Assembly (NCBI RefSeq): GCF_003546865.1
Contig: NZ_CP023434.1
Span: 2,294,001 to 2,358,000, forward strand
From: Suicoccus acidiformans
GTDB taxonomy: Bacteria; Bacillota; Bacilli; Lactobacillales; Aerococcaceae
DNA length: 64,000 bases
Reading direction: 5' to 3'
Positions within the stretch are counted from its first letter, which is position 1, and each line of letters opens with the position of its first letter. The notes under the pieces were generated by a model. The model was given only the letters and a program-made list of their open reading frames with translations. It was not told where the DNA came from and did not search any database. Made by a program: the position numbers and the translations under genes. This document shows, in pieces, positions 37,662-47,055 of this stretch.

Positions 37662-38635
37662 GAGGCAGCTCCTTCCTTCTTATCTTTATTGAACCATTGC
37701 TTCACCATACTACCAAATTTGAATTCATAGTCTCCTAATAAGCCACCTGGACGGAAAATCATAATAAGAATCAAGGCAATCGCATAAAGCACCATACGGA
37801 GCTGACCATAATCTTGTAGCACCAAGTTCAAGATACCTAAAATAGTCGCCGCTACAAAGGTTCCGGTAAAGCTACCAATCCCACCAAATACTACAATAAT
37901 CAAGACATCAATCGATCGGTTGAAGGTATAGTCATTCGGTGTAACTATTCCTAAATACGTCGCCTGTAGGGAGCCGCCGATACTAGCTGTAATAGCACCT
38001 AGCACAAAAGCCGTTACCTTATATTTCGTTACATTTACACCCATCGCTTCGGCGGCAATTTCATTCTGGTTAATTGCTGTCGTAGCACGCCCTTGACTAC
38101 TGTAAACGTAATTTAAAACTAAGATAGTTGTTAGCGCTAAGAAGATAAATACGAGCCACCAATCGGTAACAATTGGAATTCCACTAATCCCCGCGGGACC
38201 ATTGGTTAAATCTCTCAAGTTATTAATCAGCACACGAATAATCTCACTAACCCCAAGGGTGGCAATCGCCAAATAGTCACCCTTCAAGCGTAAGGTTGGT
38301 ATCCCAACAAGCAATGCTACAATTGTAGAAATAATAACCCCAACCAACATCCCTAAGAGTAAGCCAGGAAGACCAGCAACACCGTAGCGCGTAGTGACAA
38401 TCGCTGCCGAATACGCACCAATCGCGATAAAGCCTGCGTGTCCGAGCGAGAACTGTCCCGCTACCCCTAGAATTAAGTTAAGGCCCACTGCATATATAAT
38501 GTTCAACATAATGGTCACTAGGGTAATCTTATAGAACGGATTGATAATACCCGTTTCGACCATGGCATAGATTGCAAGGAATGCAAGAAGAATTAAAGCA
38601 GTCCAGGCATAATTACGCGTATGAAATCTTTGCAT
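37658..38635 (-). CDS. livM: Branched-chain amino acid ABC transporter permease LivM
   Basis: The 325-residue membrane protein has about nine hydrophobic helices and the LivM hallmarks [20 protein letters not shown] near residue 50 and the cytoplasmic coupling region [20 protein letters not shown] near residue 187. The C-terminus is lysine-rich. It pairs with LivH to form the channel. An AGAAGG site precedes the ATG, 6 bp after livH ends. Confidence 0.95.
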   Translation of the reverse strand: MQRFHTRNYAWTALILLAFLAIYAMVETGIINPFYKITLVTIMLNIIYAVGLNLILGVAGQFSLGHAGFIAIGAYSAAIVTTRYGVAGLPGLLLGMLVGVIISTIVALLVGIPTLRLKGDYLAIATLGVSEIIRVLINNLRDLTNGPAGISGIPIVTDWWLVFIFLALTTILVLNYVYSSQGRATTAINQNEIAAEAMGVNVTKYKVTAFVLGAITASIGGSLQATYLGIVTPNDYTFNRSIDVLIIVVFGGIGSFTGTFVAATILGILNLVLQDYGQLRMVLYAIALILIMIFRPGGLLGDYEFKFGSMVKQWFNKDKKEGAAS

Positions 38636-38641
38636 TCTCTT

Positions 38642-39520
38642 CTACACCTTCTCTCTTGTATTCTTGCCGAAAAGCCCCTGTGGTAGTACAAGTAGAATAA
38701 CGATGAGGAGAATATACACCACTGCATCCTTATACATTGAACCACCCATAAACGTAACAATCGTCTCCAGTAAACCAATGAGGTAACCCCCAACCATGGC
38801 TCCTGGAATACTGCCGATACCACCGACAACAGACGCAATGAAGGCTTTCAAGCCAGGCGCCGTTCCCATAGTGGGAGCAATCGAGTTATAGTAAATCCCG
38901 TAAAGAACTCCTGCCGCACCCGCTAGGGAAGAGCCGAGCGCAAACGTGAAGGAAATAATCGTATTCACATTAATCCCCATCAATTGGGCTGCCTCAGAGT
39001 CTGAAGCGACCGCCCGCATAGCGGTTCCCATTTTCGTACGGTTGACGATGAGTTGTAGGATAAGCATCATTAAGATGGTTACCACAAATACGAGAATTTG
39101 CTTGGTATTAATAATAATGCCAAAGACATTAAAGACTTGCGTTTCTATTGGACTCGGGAAGGCTTGCACCTCCGGTCCTAAGAAGTAGATCATGATATTC
39201 TGTAAGAAGTAAGATACCCCAATCGCGGTAATCAGGGCAGCAACACGGGTTGAATTGCGCAGTGGTTTATAAGCAATCCGCTCAATAACCATCCCCAATA
39301 TAGCAGACGATACCATGACAATCGCCATCGCGACGAAGAGGTTCATCTCTAATTCCGCAATGAGAAAGTAGCCTAAGAAGGCCCCCATCATAAAGATGTC
39401 CCCGTGTGCGAAGTTAATTAGACGGATGGTCCCATACACCATCGTGTATCCAAGTGCAATCAAGGCATAGATACTACCCAGTGCTAGTCCGTTAACTAAC
39501 TGTTGCATAAATAATTGCAT
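38642..39520 (-). CDS. livH: Branched-chain amino acid ABC transporter permease LivH
   Basis: The 292-residue membrane protein has about eight helices and LivH hallmarks: NGLALGSIYALIALGYTMVY near residue 10, LINFAHGDIFMMGAF near residue 34 and the coupling region TAMRAVASDSEAAQLMGINV near residue 160. AAAGGAAAGG precedes the ATG. It follows livJ after a gap that contains a terminator-like hairpin, which could lower transporter gene expression relative to the binding protein. Confidence 0.95.
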   Translation of the reverse strand: MQLFMQQLVNGLALGSIYALIALGYTMVYGTIRLINFAHGDIFMMGAFLGYFLIAELEMNLFVAMAIVMVSSAILGMVIERIAYKPLRNSTRVAALITAIGVSYFLQNIMIYFLGPEVQAFPSPIETQVFNVFGIIINTKQILVFVVTILMMLILQLIVNRTKMGTAMRAVASDSEAAQLMGINVNTIISFTFALGSSLAGAAGVLYGIYYNSIAPTMGTAPGLKAFIASVVGGIGSIPGAMVGGYLIGLLETIVTFMGGSMYKDAVVYILLIVILLVLPQGLFGKNTREKV

Positions 39521-39633
39521 AATGATATTCCTTTCCTTTAATAGTAAGTAAAAAAAGTATAGTATAAGCTATTTAAAATTTCAATAAGATTCCTTAGCAA
39601 GCTTTAATAAATAAGTTTTATCCACTTAAAAAC

Positions 39634-39653
39634 GGGGCAGGATTTCCCGCCCC
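39634..39653 (-). terminator. Hairpin between livJ and livH
   Basis: A GC-rich 8-bp stem (GGGGCGGG / CCTGCCCC on the minus strand, one G-T pair) with a four-base loop is followed by GTTTTTAAG. It sits just after livJ and 113 bp before livH, as expected for a partial terminator or mRNA-stabilising hairpin that raises binding-protein levels. Confidence 0.75.
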
Positions 39654-39665
39654 TTGCAAATCATA

Positions 39666-40832
39666 TTAATATTCAACAGCAATAGCTTCAGCGGACTCAA
39701 CTTCACCGTTGGTTAATTTTAACATAATGGCTGATTTGATCGGGGTATTATCCTCACCCATTGTGAATAATCCGGTCACCCCTTCAAAGTCCTTCGTTTC
39801 CGCAATTGCTTGACGAATCGCATCACGTTCAGTTGAGCCAGCACGATTGATTGCATCAATCATTAAGTTCGTCGCGTCATATGCTAAGGCTGCAAATGTA
39901 TCTGGCTCTTGTCCATATTCTGCTTCATAAGCTTCTTGGAAGGCAACTACTTTCTCATCTTCTGATTCATTGGAGTAGTGAGTTGTATAGTAGATATCTG
40001 AAGCATTCTCTGCACCAGCTAAGTCAACTAATGTTTGGCTATGTAGGCCGTCTGCACCGATAATAGGTTGGGTAATCCCCATCTCACGTGCTTGTTTAAT
40101 GAATAAGCCAACTTCAGTGTAGTAGGCTGGTACATATAAGGCATCGAATTCTTGAGCTGCTAAGGTTGACAGAATTGCTGAGAAATCCGTATCACCACTG
40201 GTGAAGGATTCTGTCGTTACAACGCTTCCCCCACGACTCTCAAACTCTTCAGTAAATGCATCCGCTACCCCTTGTGAGTAGTCTAAACCTACATCAACCA
40301 CTAAAGCAACGTTCTTAATGCCCATGTTATCTGCGATGTGCGCTGCTGCTGCCCTACCTTGGAAGGTATCTTCGAAGCAGACCCGGAATAAGTATTCCAT
40401 CAAGTTCCCGTTATTGTCAATACTTAATGCGTCTCCTGTTGCAGCCGGTGCAATTGCTGGGACGCCCGCTTTATTGATAACTGGAGCTTGAGATAACACA
40501 TCTCCTGTTGTTGCTGGTCCGACAACACCGACAACGCCCTCTTCAACCAAACGTGTCGCCACAGAGTTTGTCTCGGTTAGGTCTGATTTATTATCATACT
40601 CAACTAATTCCAATTGCACACCGTCTAAGACTCCACCTGCTTCATTCGCTTGCTTTACAGCTAGTTTCGTCGCATTAGACATCGGCGTACCGTAAGAAGC
40701 CGCCCCACCTGTCAATTCATAGTTAGCACCTAACTTGGCGGTTTCCTGAGCGGAAACAAGTGGACCTGCTGTTGCAGCTGCTAGCGTAACCCCTGCAAAT
40801 AATGCCGTTAAGGCTTTCTTCATTCTATTCAT
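39666..40832 (-). CDS. livJ: Branched-chain amino acid ABC transporter substrate-binding protein
   Basis: The 388-residue protein begins with a signal peptide (KKALTALFAGVTLAAATAG, cleavage near VSA-QE) and no lipobox Cys. The mature part is a type I periplasmic-binding fold of the Leu/Ile/Val family: KLGANYELTGGAASYGTPMS, VGVVGPATTGDVLSQAPVIN and FEGVTGLFTMGEDNTPIKSA. With no lipid anchor, its retention at the Gram-positive surface is unclear. I use the ATG at 40832, eight bases after GGAGG. It is the first structural gene behind the Ile-codon leader. Confidence 0.92.
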   Translation of the reverse strand: MNRMKKALTALFAGVTLAAATAGPLVSAQETAKLGANYELTGGAASYGTPMSNATKLAVKQANEAGGVLDGVQLELVEYDNKSDLTETNSVATRLVEEGVVGVVGPATTGDVLSQAPVINKAGVPAIAPAATGDALSIDNNGNLMEYLFRVCFEDTFQGRAAAAHIADNMGIKNVALVVDVGLDYSQGVADAFTEEFESRGGSVVTTESFTSGDTDFSAILSTLAAQEFDALYVPAYYTEVGLFIKQAREMGITQPIIGADGLHSQTLVDLAGAENASDIYYTTHYSNESEDEKVVAFQEAYEAEYGQEPDTFAALAYDATNLMIDAINRAGSTERDAIRQAIAETKDFEGVTGLFTMGEDNTPIKSAIMLKLTNGEVESAEAIAVEY

Positions 40833-40870
40833 TGTGAACTCCTCCATACATTCTTCTGCTTAAACAACAA

Positions 40871-40906
40871 AACATCTGCACTGACCGTCTCCCTAGCGCA
40901 GATGTT
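40871..40906 (-). terminator. Attenuator terminator in the livJ leader
   Basis: On the minus strand AACATCTGCGCT pairs with AGTGCAGATGTT (12 bp including one G-T), with a 12-base loop, followed by TTGTTGTTTA. It lies between the leader peptide and livJ, about 40 bp before the livJ start. Confidence 0.75.
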
Positions 40907-41038
40907 AAACAATCTTATCATAAAATTGATTAAGCAATCCCGCTAGATTCTGATCTATGCGGGCAACAAAAAGGCAGCACCTCATAGATACAAACTTACG
41001 TTTAACGTGTTTGCATCCATAAAGCACAGACACAAACA

Positions 41039-41089
41039 CTATCTAATGATGCTGGTAATAATGACTCGTGTTTCATTAAAATTAGCCAT
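41039..41089 (-). CDS. Leader peptide with Ile/Val codons (liv attenuator)
   Basis: A 16-residue reading frame, MANFNETRVIITSIIR, begins 26 bp after the predicted transcription start region. GGAAGGA lies ten bases before the ATG. Five of the last eight codons are Val or Ile (V-I-I-T-S-I-I-R), and the stop codon abuts the first leader hairpin. The layout is that of a regulatory peptide whose translation reports on charged isoleucine tRNA. No function beyond regulation is expected. Confidence 0.65.
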   Translation of the reverse strand: MANFNETRVIITSIIR

Positions 41090-41121
41090 AGTGCATGCTT
41101 CCTTCCGTTTCTGATGTTATA

Positions 41122-41150
41122 AATCTACCACACTTTAAGGCGTATGTCAA
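41122..41150 (-). promoter_or_regulatory. Promoter of the liv leader
   Basis: On the minus strand TTGACA (41150-41145) and TAGATT (41127-41122) are 17 bp apart. The leader peptide ATG lies 33 bp downstream of the -10 box. Confidence 0.75.
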
Positions 41151-41193
41151 TCTTATTCTCATTAAAAACTCATCGAAAATTCTCGATTAACGA

Positions 41194-41222
41194 TTGCACT
41201 CTTTCGGAAAAATTGTTAGATT
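41194..41222 (+). promoter_or_regulatory. Promoter of the hydroxyacid dehydrogenase gene
   Basis: TTGCAC (41194-41199) and TAGATT (41217-41222) are 17 bp apart, 37 bp before the ATG at 41259. It is divergent from the liv leader promoter, with only 43 bp between the two -35 boxes. Confidence 0.65.
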
Positions 41223-41258
41223 ATAGGAAACAACATTAGAAAACAAGGAGAAAATACT

Positions 41259-42227
41259 ATGAAAACACAAAAGTTAGGCATTATCGGCCTAGGTCATGTC
41301 GGTGAACACGTACTTGCCTACGCCAGTCAATCTGAATTGTTCGGCGAAATCGTTACCATCGATATTAATGAAGACAAAGCCTTCGGAGAAGCCTTAGACC
41401 AAAGACATGCAACCGGCTTATTTACACGCAATAACATTAATATTTACCAAGGGAATTACAGCAATTTAAAAGATGCGGACATCATTATTATTTGCGCCAC
41501 CTACGTCTACGACGATGGCCGGATTCTGGCCGACCGCCAAGCTTTAATCGGGGACAATGCCTCAATCATCCGTGATATTATGCGCCAAATTACCGAGGTG
41601 ACCCAAGAGGCTATCTTAATATTCATCACAAACCCAGCAGATACCGTCACCTTTATGGCGGCAAGTGAATTCAACTATCCCCAAGAGCGCATTATGAGTA
41701 CCGGCTGTATGTTGGATACAGCTCGCTTTAAGCAAATCCTCGGCGAGCACTATGGGGTTGATCCTAAGTCCGTCTCAGCCTATATGATTGGTGAGCATGG
41801 TTATACGGCGGTACCCGTCCTCAGCAAGACAACAATTGCCGGAATCCCCTATGAAGACCTACCTAATCACTTCCCAGATGTAGAACATTGGGACGCTGAT
41901 ACCATTCAAGAAAAAGTCGTCCAATCTGCTTACGAAGTCTTAAATGCCAAGACTGGCGTGACCAATGCTGCCATTGGTCAAGTCGCTTTTGAATTAGCCA
42001 AAGCTGTCCTATTGGATGAGAAAGCTATCTTCTCAGTAAGTACCACCTTTACCGAAGGCGAATACGGTGCAAGCGCCCCGCTTTGCTTTGCTACTCCAAC
42101 AGTTGTTGGACGCAATGGTTGGGAGAAACGTTTCATTGTACCTTTGAATGATTGGGAAGAAGCTAAGATGCAAACGTCCATCGACAGCATCCTTGCCAAT
42201 ATTGAACTAGCTAAAGAAAGCAAATAA
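41259..42227 (+). CDS. L-2-hydroxyisocaproate / L-lactate dehydrogenase family protein
   Basis: The 322-residue NAD-dependent enzyme has the Rossmann motif LGIIGLGHVGEHV near residue 6, the substrate Arg in MSTGCMLDTARFKQI near residue 155 and the catalytic His in MIGEHGYTAVPV near residue 180. Its active-site loop (TYVYDDGRILADRQALI) differs from that of common lactate dehydrogenases and the whole resembles L-hydroxyisocaproate dehydrogenases, which reduce branched-chain 2-oxo acids. Its position between liv and leu genes supports that reading. The true substrate cannot be settled from sequence. Confidence 0.75.
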   Translation: MKTQKLGIIGLGHVGEHVLAYASQSELFGEIVTIDINEDKAFGEALDQRHATGLFTRNNINIYQGNYSNLKDADIIIICATYVYDDGRILADRQALIGDNASIIRDIMRQITEVTQEAILIFITNPADTVTFMAASEFNYPQERIMSTGCMLDTARFKQILGEHYGVDPKSVSAYMIGEHGYTAVPVLSKTTIAGIPYEDLPNHFPDVEHWDADTIQEKVVQSAYEVLNAKTGVTNAAIGQVAFELAKAVLLDEKAIFSVSTTFTEGEYGASAPLCFATPTVVGRNGWEKRFIVPLNDWEEAKMQTSIDSILANIELAKESK

Positions 42228-42313
42228 GATCGCAAGCCTTCAAGGCTCATCAGAATACCGCGTTCACTTTCTTCATCTTTGAGCACAGGCGTTTGGAATG
42301 GATGCGAATGTTT

Positions 42314-42342
42314 AGCACAGGGAAATCACTCTGTGCTTTTTC
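42314..42342 (+). terminator. Terminator after the dehydrogenase gene
   Basis: The stem AGCACAG / CTGTGCT (42314-42320 and 42331-42337) is followed by TTTTTCTT. Confidence 0.75.
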
Positions 42343-42448
42343 TTAGCTTATCTGGTACCATCTATTTAATATTTTTGACCCTTTTGTTAATACCAATTTT
42401 CTGTTAGGATACATTTATTCGATCTTGCATTAAAGGAGTGTATTCACT

Positions 42449-43306
42449 ATGCAGAAAGTTTTAATTGTTCATGATATATCTTGTTACGGTAAATGTTCCA
42501 CAACCGTTGCCTTGCCTATTCTCAGTGCAATGGAATTGACCGGAACACTTTTGCCGACGGCCTTGTTATCCACACACACTGGACCCGGTTTCGAGAATTT
42601 CACCTTTCTTGATTTAACCCAAGAAATGCGTAAGATTGTTGACCACTGGATCAGTATTGACTTAAAGTTCCAAGCAATTTATATCGGTTATTTAGGTAAT
42701 GTTGAGCAAATTCATTTCCTTCAGGAGGTTTACCCGCACATCTTGGCAGAAGGTGGCAAAGTATATCTCGATCCTGTCATGGCTGATAATGGTAAGTTCT
42801 ACCATGGCTTTGACCAAACTTATGCAGATGAAATGATTCACCTGGCCCGGCTTGCTGATGTAGTGATGCCCAACTTGACCGAAGCAGCCTTTATTTACGG
42901 CACACCTTACCAAGCAGGTAAGCTCAGCTCGGAATTTCTCACAAAAGTTGCTGACACAATTCAAGCTGATACGGATGCGTCGATTGTCTTAACTGGAGCA
43001 GGCATCGATGAAGCAGCTGGCCTTACTGGCACTTACTTTAGAGACAGCCAGTCAGGTACTTCCGGCTTAGCCCAAGCGAAATTAATTAGTGGAAGCTTCC
43101 ATGGAACGGGTGATATCTTCGGTTCTATCCTCGTTGGCAGCTTAATGCAAGGTGCAAGTCTTGAAACAGCTACAACCTACGCTACAGAGATGCTCCCAAT
43201 CATGCTAGAAACCTCTTTAAATAATCCGAATATCATTCAAGATGGCCTCGATTTCGAACGATATTCAGGTGAGTTAAACCAATTCGCCCGCCAATTACAA
43301 GCCTAG
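42449..43306 (+). CDS. pdxK: Pyridoxal/pyridoxamine kinase
   Basis: This ribokinase-fold enzyme phosphorylates vitamin B6 vitamers to make pyridoxal phosphate. It shows VLIVHDISCYGKCSTTVALP at the N-terminus, GYLGNVEQIHFL near residue 75, VYLDPVMADNGKFY near residue 108, PNLTEAAFI and the anion hole SGSFHGTGDIFGSIL near residue 212. The 285-residue length fits. AAAGGAG lies nine bases before the ATG. Pyridoxal phosphate is the cofactor of branched-chain aminotransferase, which may explain its place among the liv and leu genes. Confidence 0.9.
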   Translation: MQKVLIVHDISCYGKCSTTVALPILSAMELTGTLLPTALLSTHTGPGFENFTFLDLTQEMRKIVDHWISIDLKFQAIYIGYLGNVEQIHFLQEVYPHILAEGGKVYLDPVMADNGKFYHGFDQTYADEMIHLARLADVVMPNLTEAAFIYGTPYQAGKLSSEFLTKVADTIQADTDASIVLTGAGIDEAAGLTGTYFRDSQSGTSGLAQAKLISGSFHGTGDIFGSILVGSLMQGASLETATTYATEMLPIMLETSLNNPNIIQDGLDFERYSGELNQFARQLQA

Positions 43307-43313
43307 CACAAAC

Positions 43314-43358
43314 AAAGACTCAGAAATTTATTCTCTACGAATAAACTTCTGAGTCTTT
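43314..43358. terminator. Bidirectional terminator between pdxK and leuD
   Basis: AAAGACTCAGAA (43314-43325) pairs with TTCTGAGTCTTT (43347-43358), and the loop can pair further. It lies between convergent genes. Confidence 0.85.
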
Positions 43359-43404
43359 CTGGTTTTACAAGAAGGCTGCACCAAAGCTAACGCAAAGTCC
43401 TTAC

Positions 43405-44025
43405 TTACGCTTGCCTTTCTGCACGATCTTGAGGTTGGTAGAAGTCATTCCACTTATGTTCATAAGCTGAAATAACGCCGTCATACTCCAAAGTTTGGGT
43501 GATATCATCAATGCCGTGCAAGAGTTTATGGCGGTTCTCCTGGTTAATATCAAAGTGATAAGTTGCCTCAGGCGTTTCAATGGTTTGTGTTTCCAGATTG
43601 ACAGTAATCTCTGTCTCAGGTGGCAATTCGCTCAGGGCGACGCGCTCTTCTTTCGGTAAGGTAATTGCCAGCAAACCATTCTGCAGGCTATTATTGTAGA
43701 AGATATCATTATAATTCCCTGCGATAACTACCCGGAAGCCATAATCCATCAAGCCCCATACAGCGTGTTCTCTTGAGGAACCCCCTGCGAAATTATCCCC
43801 CGCAACTAAGATCGATGCCCCTTGATGTTCGGGATAATTGAGGGGAAAGTCAGGATTCGGCACACTCTCTTCGTCATCCAAATACCGCCAGTTTGCGAAA
43901 AGGAACTTACCAAACCCCTTCTTTTCAATATGACTTAAATAGCGACTAGGCATTAATTGATCCGTATTAATCCCATCATTCATTAAAGCAACTAAACGAC
44001 CCTTATGCACTGTAAATGGCTTCAT
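43405..44025 (-). CDS. leuD: 3-isopropylmalate dehydratase small subunit
   Basis: LeuD joins LeuC to isomerise 2- to 3-isopropylmalate. The 206-residue protein carries the substrate motif [20 protein letters not shown] near residue 78 and [15 protein letters not shown] near residue 18. The ATG at 44025 follows CAGGAGG and overlaps the end of leuC by 23 bp. It is the last gene of the leu operon. Unlike its paralogue two genes upstream, it keeps all key residues. Confidence 0.95.
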   Translation of the reverse strand: MKPFTVHKGRLVALMNDGINTDQLMPSRYLSHIEKKGFGKFLFANWRYLDDEESVPNPDFPLNYPEHQGASILVAGDNFAGGSSREHAVWGLMDYGFRVVIAGNYNDIFYNNSLQNGLLAITLPKEERVALSELPPETEITVNLETQTIETPEATYHFDINQENRHKLLHGIDDITQTLEYDGVISAYEHKWNDFYQPQDRAERQA

Positions 44026-45409
44026 GGCTTTTAACCTCCTGATCATCGAGACGTGTATCATAGAATTTACCTTTCACAGCCGCCAATACGGCCATCGCCG
44101 GACTACACAAATGGGTGCGGGAATTCGGCCCTTGCCGCCCTTCAAAGTTGCGGTTCGTTGTTGAAGCACAGTGCATGAATGGAGGAATTGTATCGCCATT
44201 CATTGAGATACAAGCTGAACAACCCGGTTCACGCCATTCAAAGCCCGCTTCGATATACTGGTCGGCCAGTCCCATTGCCTCAGCTTCCAACTTAACCCGG
44301 CGACTGCCTGGTACCACGACAGCCGTAATATGGTCCGCTACTTTACGGCCTTTTAAATACTTCGCTCCCTCTACCAAGTCCTCCAAGCGAGCATTGGTAC
44401 ATGAGCCGACGAAGACATATTCTAGAGGAATATCCTCAGCCGTTTGGCCTGCTTCAAGTTCCATATACTCATAAGCTCGCTCAATATTATGGTCACTAGC
44501 TTCCGGGAAGGCCTCGCCGAACTCTAAGCCCATGGCAGGCGTCGTACCCCAAGTGACGTAAGGGGCTAAATCAGACACATCAATTTCGATATAGGCGTCA
44601 TATTCTGCATCCTCATCCGTATAAAGCGTCTGCCAGTATTCAACCGCCTCATCAAAAGCAACCGGCGCTTTCCTGCGTCCCTTAAGATATTCATACGTCT
44701 TCTCATCTGGGGCAATCATCGTTACTTTCGAGCCGAATTCGATTCCCATATTACACATGGTCATACGTGCTTCCATCGATAAGTTGTCAATCGTATCCCC
44801 GAAGAATTCCATCGCATAACCTGCCCCAAAGTCTGCACCATAGGTGTGAATTAAGTGCAAGATAATATCTTTCGAGTAAACACCTTTTTGGAGTTCACCG
44901 GTTACTTTAACACCTAAGGTCTTCAATTTCTTCTGCCATAAACATTGGGTGGCAAAGACATGCTCAACTTCAGAGGAGCCGATGCCAAAAGCAATGGCAC
45001 CGAAGGCGCCGTGTGTTGCCGTATGGGAATCCCCACAAACAATCGTCTTGCCAGGCTGAGTTGCGCCAAGTTCAGGGCCGACCATATGCACAATTCCTTG
45101 ATCTGCCCCGCCATAATCCATCAATTCAACATTGAAGTCTTTACAGTTGCGCTCCAAAGTTGCGATTTGCTGACGTGATAAAGCGTCCTCTACATTCCAA
45201 ATATCGACCGTCGGATTATTATGGTCAACGGTTGCAATCGTCTTCTCAGGTGCACGCAAATGGCGGCCTTCCGTACGTAGGCTTTCAAAGCCTTGAGGCG
45301 ACGTCACTTCGTGAATCATATGCAAGTCAATATAGATAAGTTGCGACTCACCTTCTTCACCGGCTAAGACATGCGTCTGCCAAACTTTATCGTAAAGTGT
45401 TTTTCCCAT
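44003..45409 (-). CDS. leuC: 3-isopropylmalate dehydratase large subunit
   Basis: LeuC carries the 4Fe-4S cluster of isopropylmalate isomerase. The 468-residue protein begins [14 protein letters not shown], has the cluster Cys in [16 protein letters not shown] near residue 350 and the Cys pair in [17 protein letters not shown] near residue 413, and [19 protein letters not shown] near residue 131. A GAAAGGAC site precedes the ATG. It lies between the divergent leuD paralogue and leuD. Confidence 0.96.
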   Translation of the reverse strand: MGKTLYDKVWQTHVLAGEEGESQLIYIDLHMIHEVTSPQGFESLRTEGRHLRAPEKTIATVDHNNPTVDIWNVEDALSRQQIATLERNCKDFNVELMDYGGADQGIVHMVGPELGATQPGKTIVCGDSHTATHGAFGAIAFGIGSSEVEHVFATQCLWQKKLKTLGVKVTGELQKGVYSKDIILHLIHTYGADFGAGYAMEFFGDTIDNLSMEARMTMCNMGIEFGSKVTMIAPDEKTYEYLKGRRKAPVAFDEAVEYWQTLYTDEDAEYDAYIEIDVSDLAPYVTWGTTPAMGLEFGEAFPEASDHNIERAYEYMELEAGQTAEDIPLEYVFVGSCTNARLEDLVEGAKYLKGRKVADHITAVVVPGSRRVKLEAEAMGLADQYIEAGFEWREPGCSACISMNGDTIPPFMHCASTTNRNFEGRQGPNSRTHLCSPAMAVLAAVKGKFYDTRLDDQEVKSHEAIYSA

Positions 45410-45422
45410 GTTTCTGTCCTTT

Positions 45423-45983
45423 CTACTTCATATAAATAGGGCGACTCGCTTCAAAAGCCGCAATCTTATCCCCATATAAAGCAAGCGTTTGATCAATCGT
45501 GTCCATATCTGTTAAGAAGCGTCTTTGCCAAGCTTCATCTAAGGCAAAAAGCATGCAATCACCGGAGGCAGTTTGTATCGCTAGCTTTTCAATATCAATA
45601 ACCACTGGCTCAGTTTCTTGGGCCAAACCTTGTCTCTGTTCCTTAGGCAAAGCAACCGGCAAGACACCGCGCTCAGCTAAAGCAGCCGCAAAATCCTCGG
45701 CAAAGCTCCCCGCAATGACCGCCTTAAAACCATATTTCTTCATCGCCAAGGCTGTCTCATCGACAAACTTTCCTGCGCCAATATCATCACCTAAGACTAA
45801 AAGTGACGCATCTTGATAGGTCGTTTGGTTCATTACAAAATCGGGACGAGGTTTCTTAGGGAGGCCAGGGAAATAGCGAAACTTATCGAAAAGCAAGGAT
45901 TCTGCTGGCTCTTGTGAGAGCTTGGCATAGGCAGTCTGGGGCAGAATATCCGTAGTTGTTAGCCCATCCTTGATAAAAGGCAT
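45423..45983 (-). CDS. Degenerate LeuD paralogue in the leu operon
   Basis: This 186-residue protein aligns along its length with Leu[11 protein letters not shown] matches [23 protein letters not shown] matches [25 protein letters not shown] matches [12 protein letters not shown], and [19 protein letters not shown] matches [18 protein letters not shown]. The substrate-binding core [11 protein letters not shown], however, reads [12 protein letters not shown], so the Ser-Ser-Arg-Glu-His residues are gone. The frame is intact, starts at an ATG behind AAAGGAGG, and sits between leuB and leuC. It is unlikely to be a working isomerase subunit alone; a regulatory, structural or new-substrate role is possible. 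Confidence 0.8.
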   Translation of the reverse strand: MPFIKDGLTTTDILPQTAYAKLSQEPAESLLFDKFRYFPGLPKKPRPDFVMNQTTYQDASLLVLGDDIGAGKFVDETALAMKKYGFKAVIAGSFAEDFAAALAERGVLPVALPKEQRQGLAQETEPVVIDIEKLAIQTASGDCMLFALDEAWQRRFLTDMDTIDQTLALYGDKIAAFEASRPIYMK

Positions 45984-46008
45984 CACGCCTCCTTTGATTT
46001 GCTTCACC

Positions 46009-47055
46009 TTATCCCTCCTGAAGTTTCCTAATGACTGCCTGAGTAAAGTCCGTAGTGGAAGCCTGGCCCCCTAAATCTTTTGTGAAAATTCCTTCAGCCA
46101 TCACTGCTTGGCAAGCTTCTTCAATTCGATCAGCAAGGACTTCCTCACCAAAGGACTGCCTGAGCATCATCGTCACCGATAAAATCATCGACATCGGGTT
46201 AGCTAAGGCTTGCCCGGCAATATCCGGAGCAGAGCCATGAATCGGCTCGTATAAGGCTGCCTGTTCAGCACTAATACTTGCGCTCGGCAGTAAACCTAGA
46301 GACCCTGGGATGACGGATGCTTCATCACTTAAGATATCGCCAAATAAATTCTCTGTCAAAATCACGTCAAAATCAGTTGGCTTCGTAATTAATTTCATGG
46401 CCGCTGCATCCACATATAAATGCTCCACTTGAACATCTGGATAGTCTTGGGCAACTTCATTAACCGTCTCCCGCCATAAACGACTATTAGCTAAGACATT
46501 AGCCTTATCCACAGACGTTACATGACCTCGGCGAGTCTGAGCCACTTCAAAGGCGTAACGCGCAATCCGCTCAATCATTCCGCGGTTATAATACATTGTA
46601 TCGAAAGCCTCATCACCTTCGCGGTATTTCGGCTTACCGAAGTAAATGCCGCCGATGAGTTCGCGAACAATGACCATATCGGTCCCTTTAACCCGCTCTT
46701 CTTTCAAAGGAGATAAATGCACTAAAGAGTCGGCCAAACGGACTGGACGAACATTCGCATATAGGCCGAGTAAGGCACGCATCTGCAATAAGCCTTGTTC
46801 CGGGGTTACACTTGCATCATGCCACTGGGGACCACCAATAGCCCCAAGGAGGATTGCATCAGCCGTTTGTAAAGCAGCTTGTGTTTCTTCTGGGAAAGGG
46901 TGGCCTTTAGCGTCAATACCTGCACCGCCAAAGGGCATTTCAGTAACTTCATAGGTAAAGTCGGTTCCTGCTGTCGCTGCTTGGAGAATCTCCAAGGCAC
47001 TGGCCATAATTTCAGGCCCAATGCCGTCTCCTGGTAGTGTTACAATCTTATGCAT
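46009..47055 (-). CDS. leuB: 3-isopropylmalate dehydrogenase
   Basis: LeuB oxidises and decarboxylates 3-isopropylmalate to 2-oxoisocaproate. The 348-residue protein starts [16 protein letters not shown] and has [17 protein letters not shown] near residue 131, the metal-binding [20 protein letters not shown] near residue 233 and [18 protein letters not shown] near residue 266. The ATG at 47055 follows GGGGG. It lies between leuA and the leuD paralogue. Confidence 0.96.
   Translation of the reverse strand: MHKIVTLPGDGIGPEIMASALEILQAATAGTDFTYEVTEMPFGGAGIDAKGHPFPEETQAALQTADAILLGAIGGPQWHDASVTPEQGLLQMRALLGLYANVRPVRLADSLVHLSPLKEERVKGTDMVIVRELIGGIYFGKPKYREGDEAFDTMYYNRGMIERIARYAFEVAQTRRGHVTSVDKANVLANSRLWRETVNEVAQDYPDVQVEHLYVDAAAMKLITKPTDFDVILTENLFGDILSDEASVIPGSLGLLPSASISAEQAALYEPIHGSAPDIAGQALANPMSMILSVTMMLRQSFGEEVLADRIEEACQAVMAEGIFTKDLGGQASTTDFTQAVIRKLQEG

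Larger units (their letters stand above)
40871..41089 (-). promoter_or_regulatory. Transcription attenuator leader of the liv operon
   Basis: From the promoter at 41122-41150 the minus-strand transcript reads a 16-codon peptide rich in Ile codons, then a hairpin closed by GTGTTTG / CAAACAC (41007-41013 with 41033-41039) directly after the stop codon. A second stem follows, ATCTATG / CATAGAT (40953-40959 with 40983-40989). An alternative stem using the same bases, CCCGCTAGAT with ATCTATGCGGG (40939-40963), excludes it, and a terminator lies at 40871-40906. Such mutually exclusive folds plus regulatory codons indicate ribosome-mediated attenuation. I find no T-box consensus. Confidence 0.65.

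Noticed and set aside
40848..41115. T-box riboswitch before livJ
   Set aside because: The conserved T-box sequence (AGGGTGGNACCGCG) is absent; a leader peptide with Ile codons and exclusive hairpins fits better.
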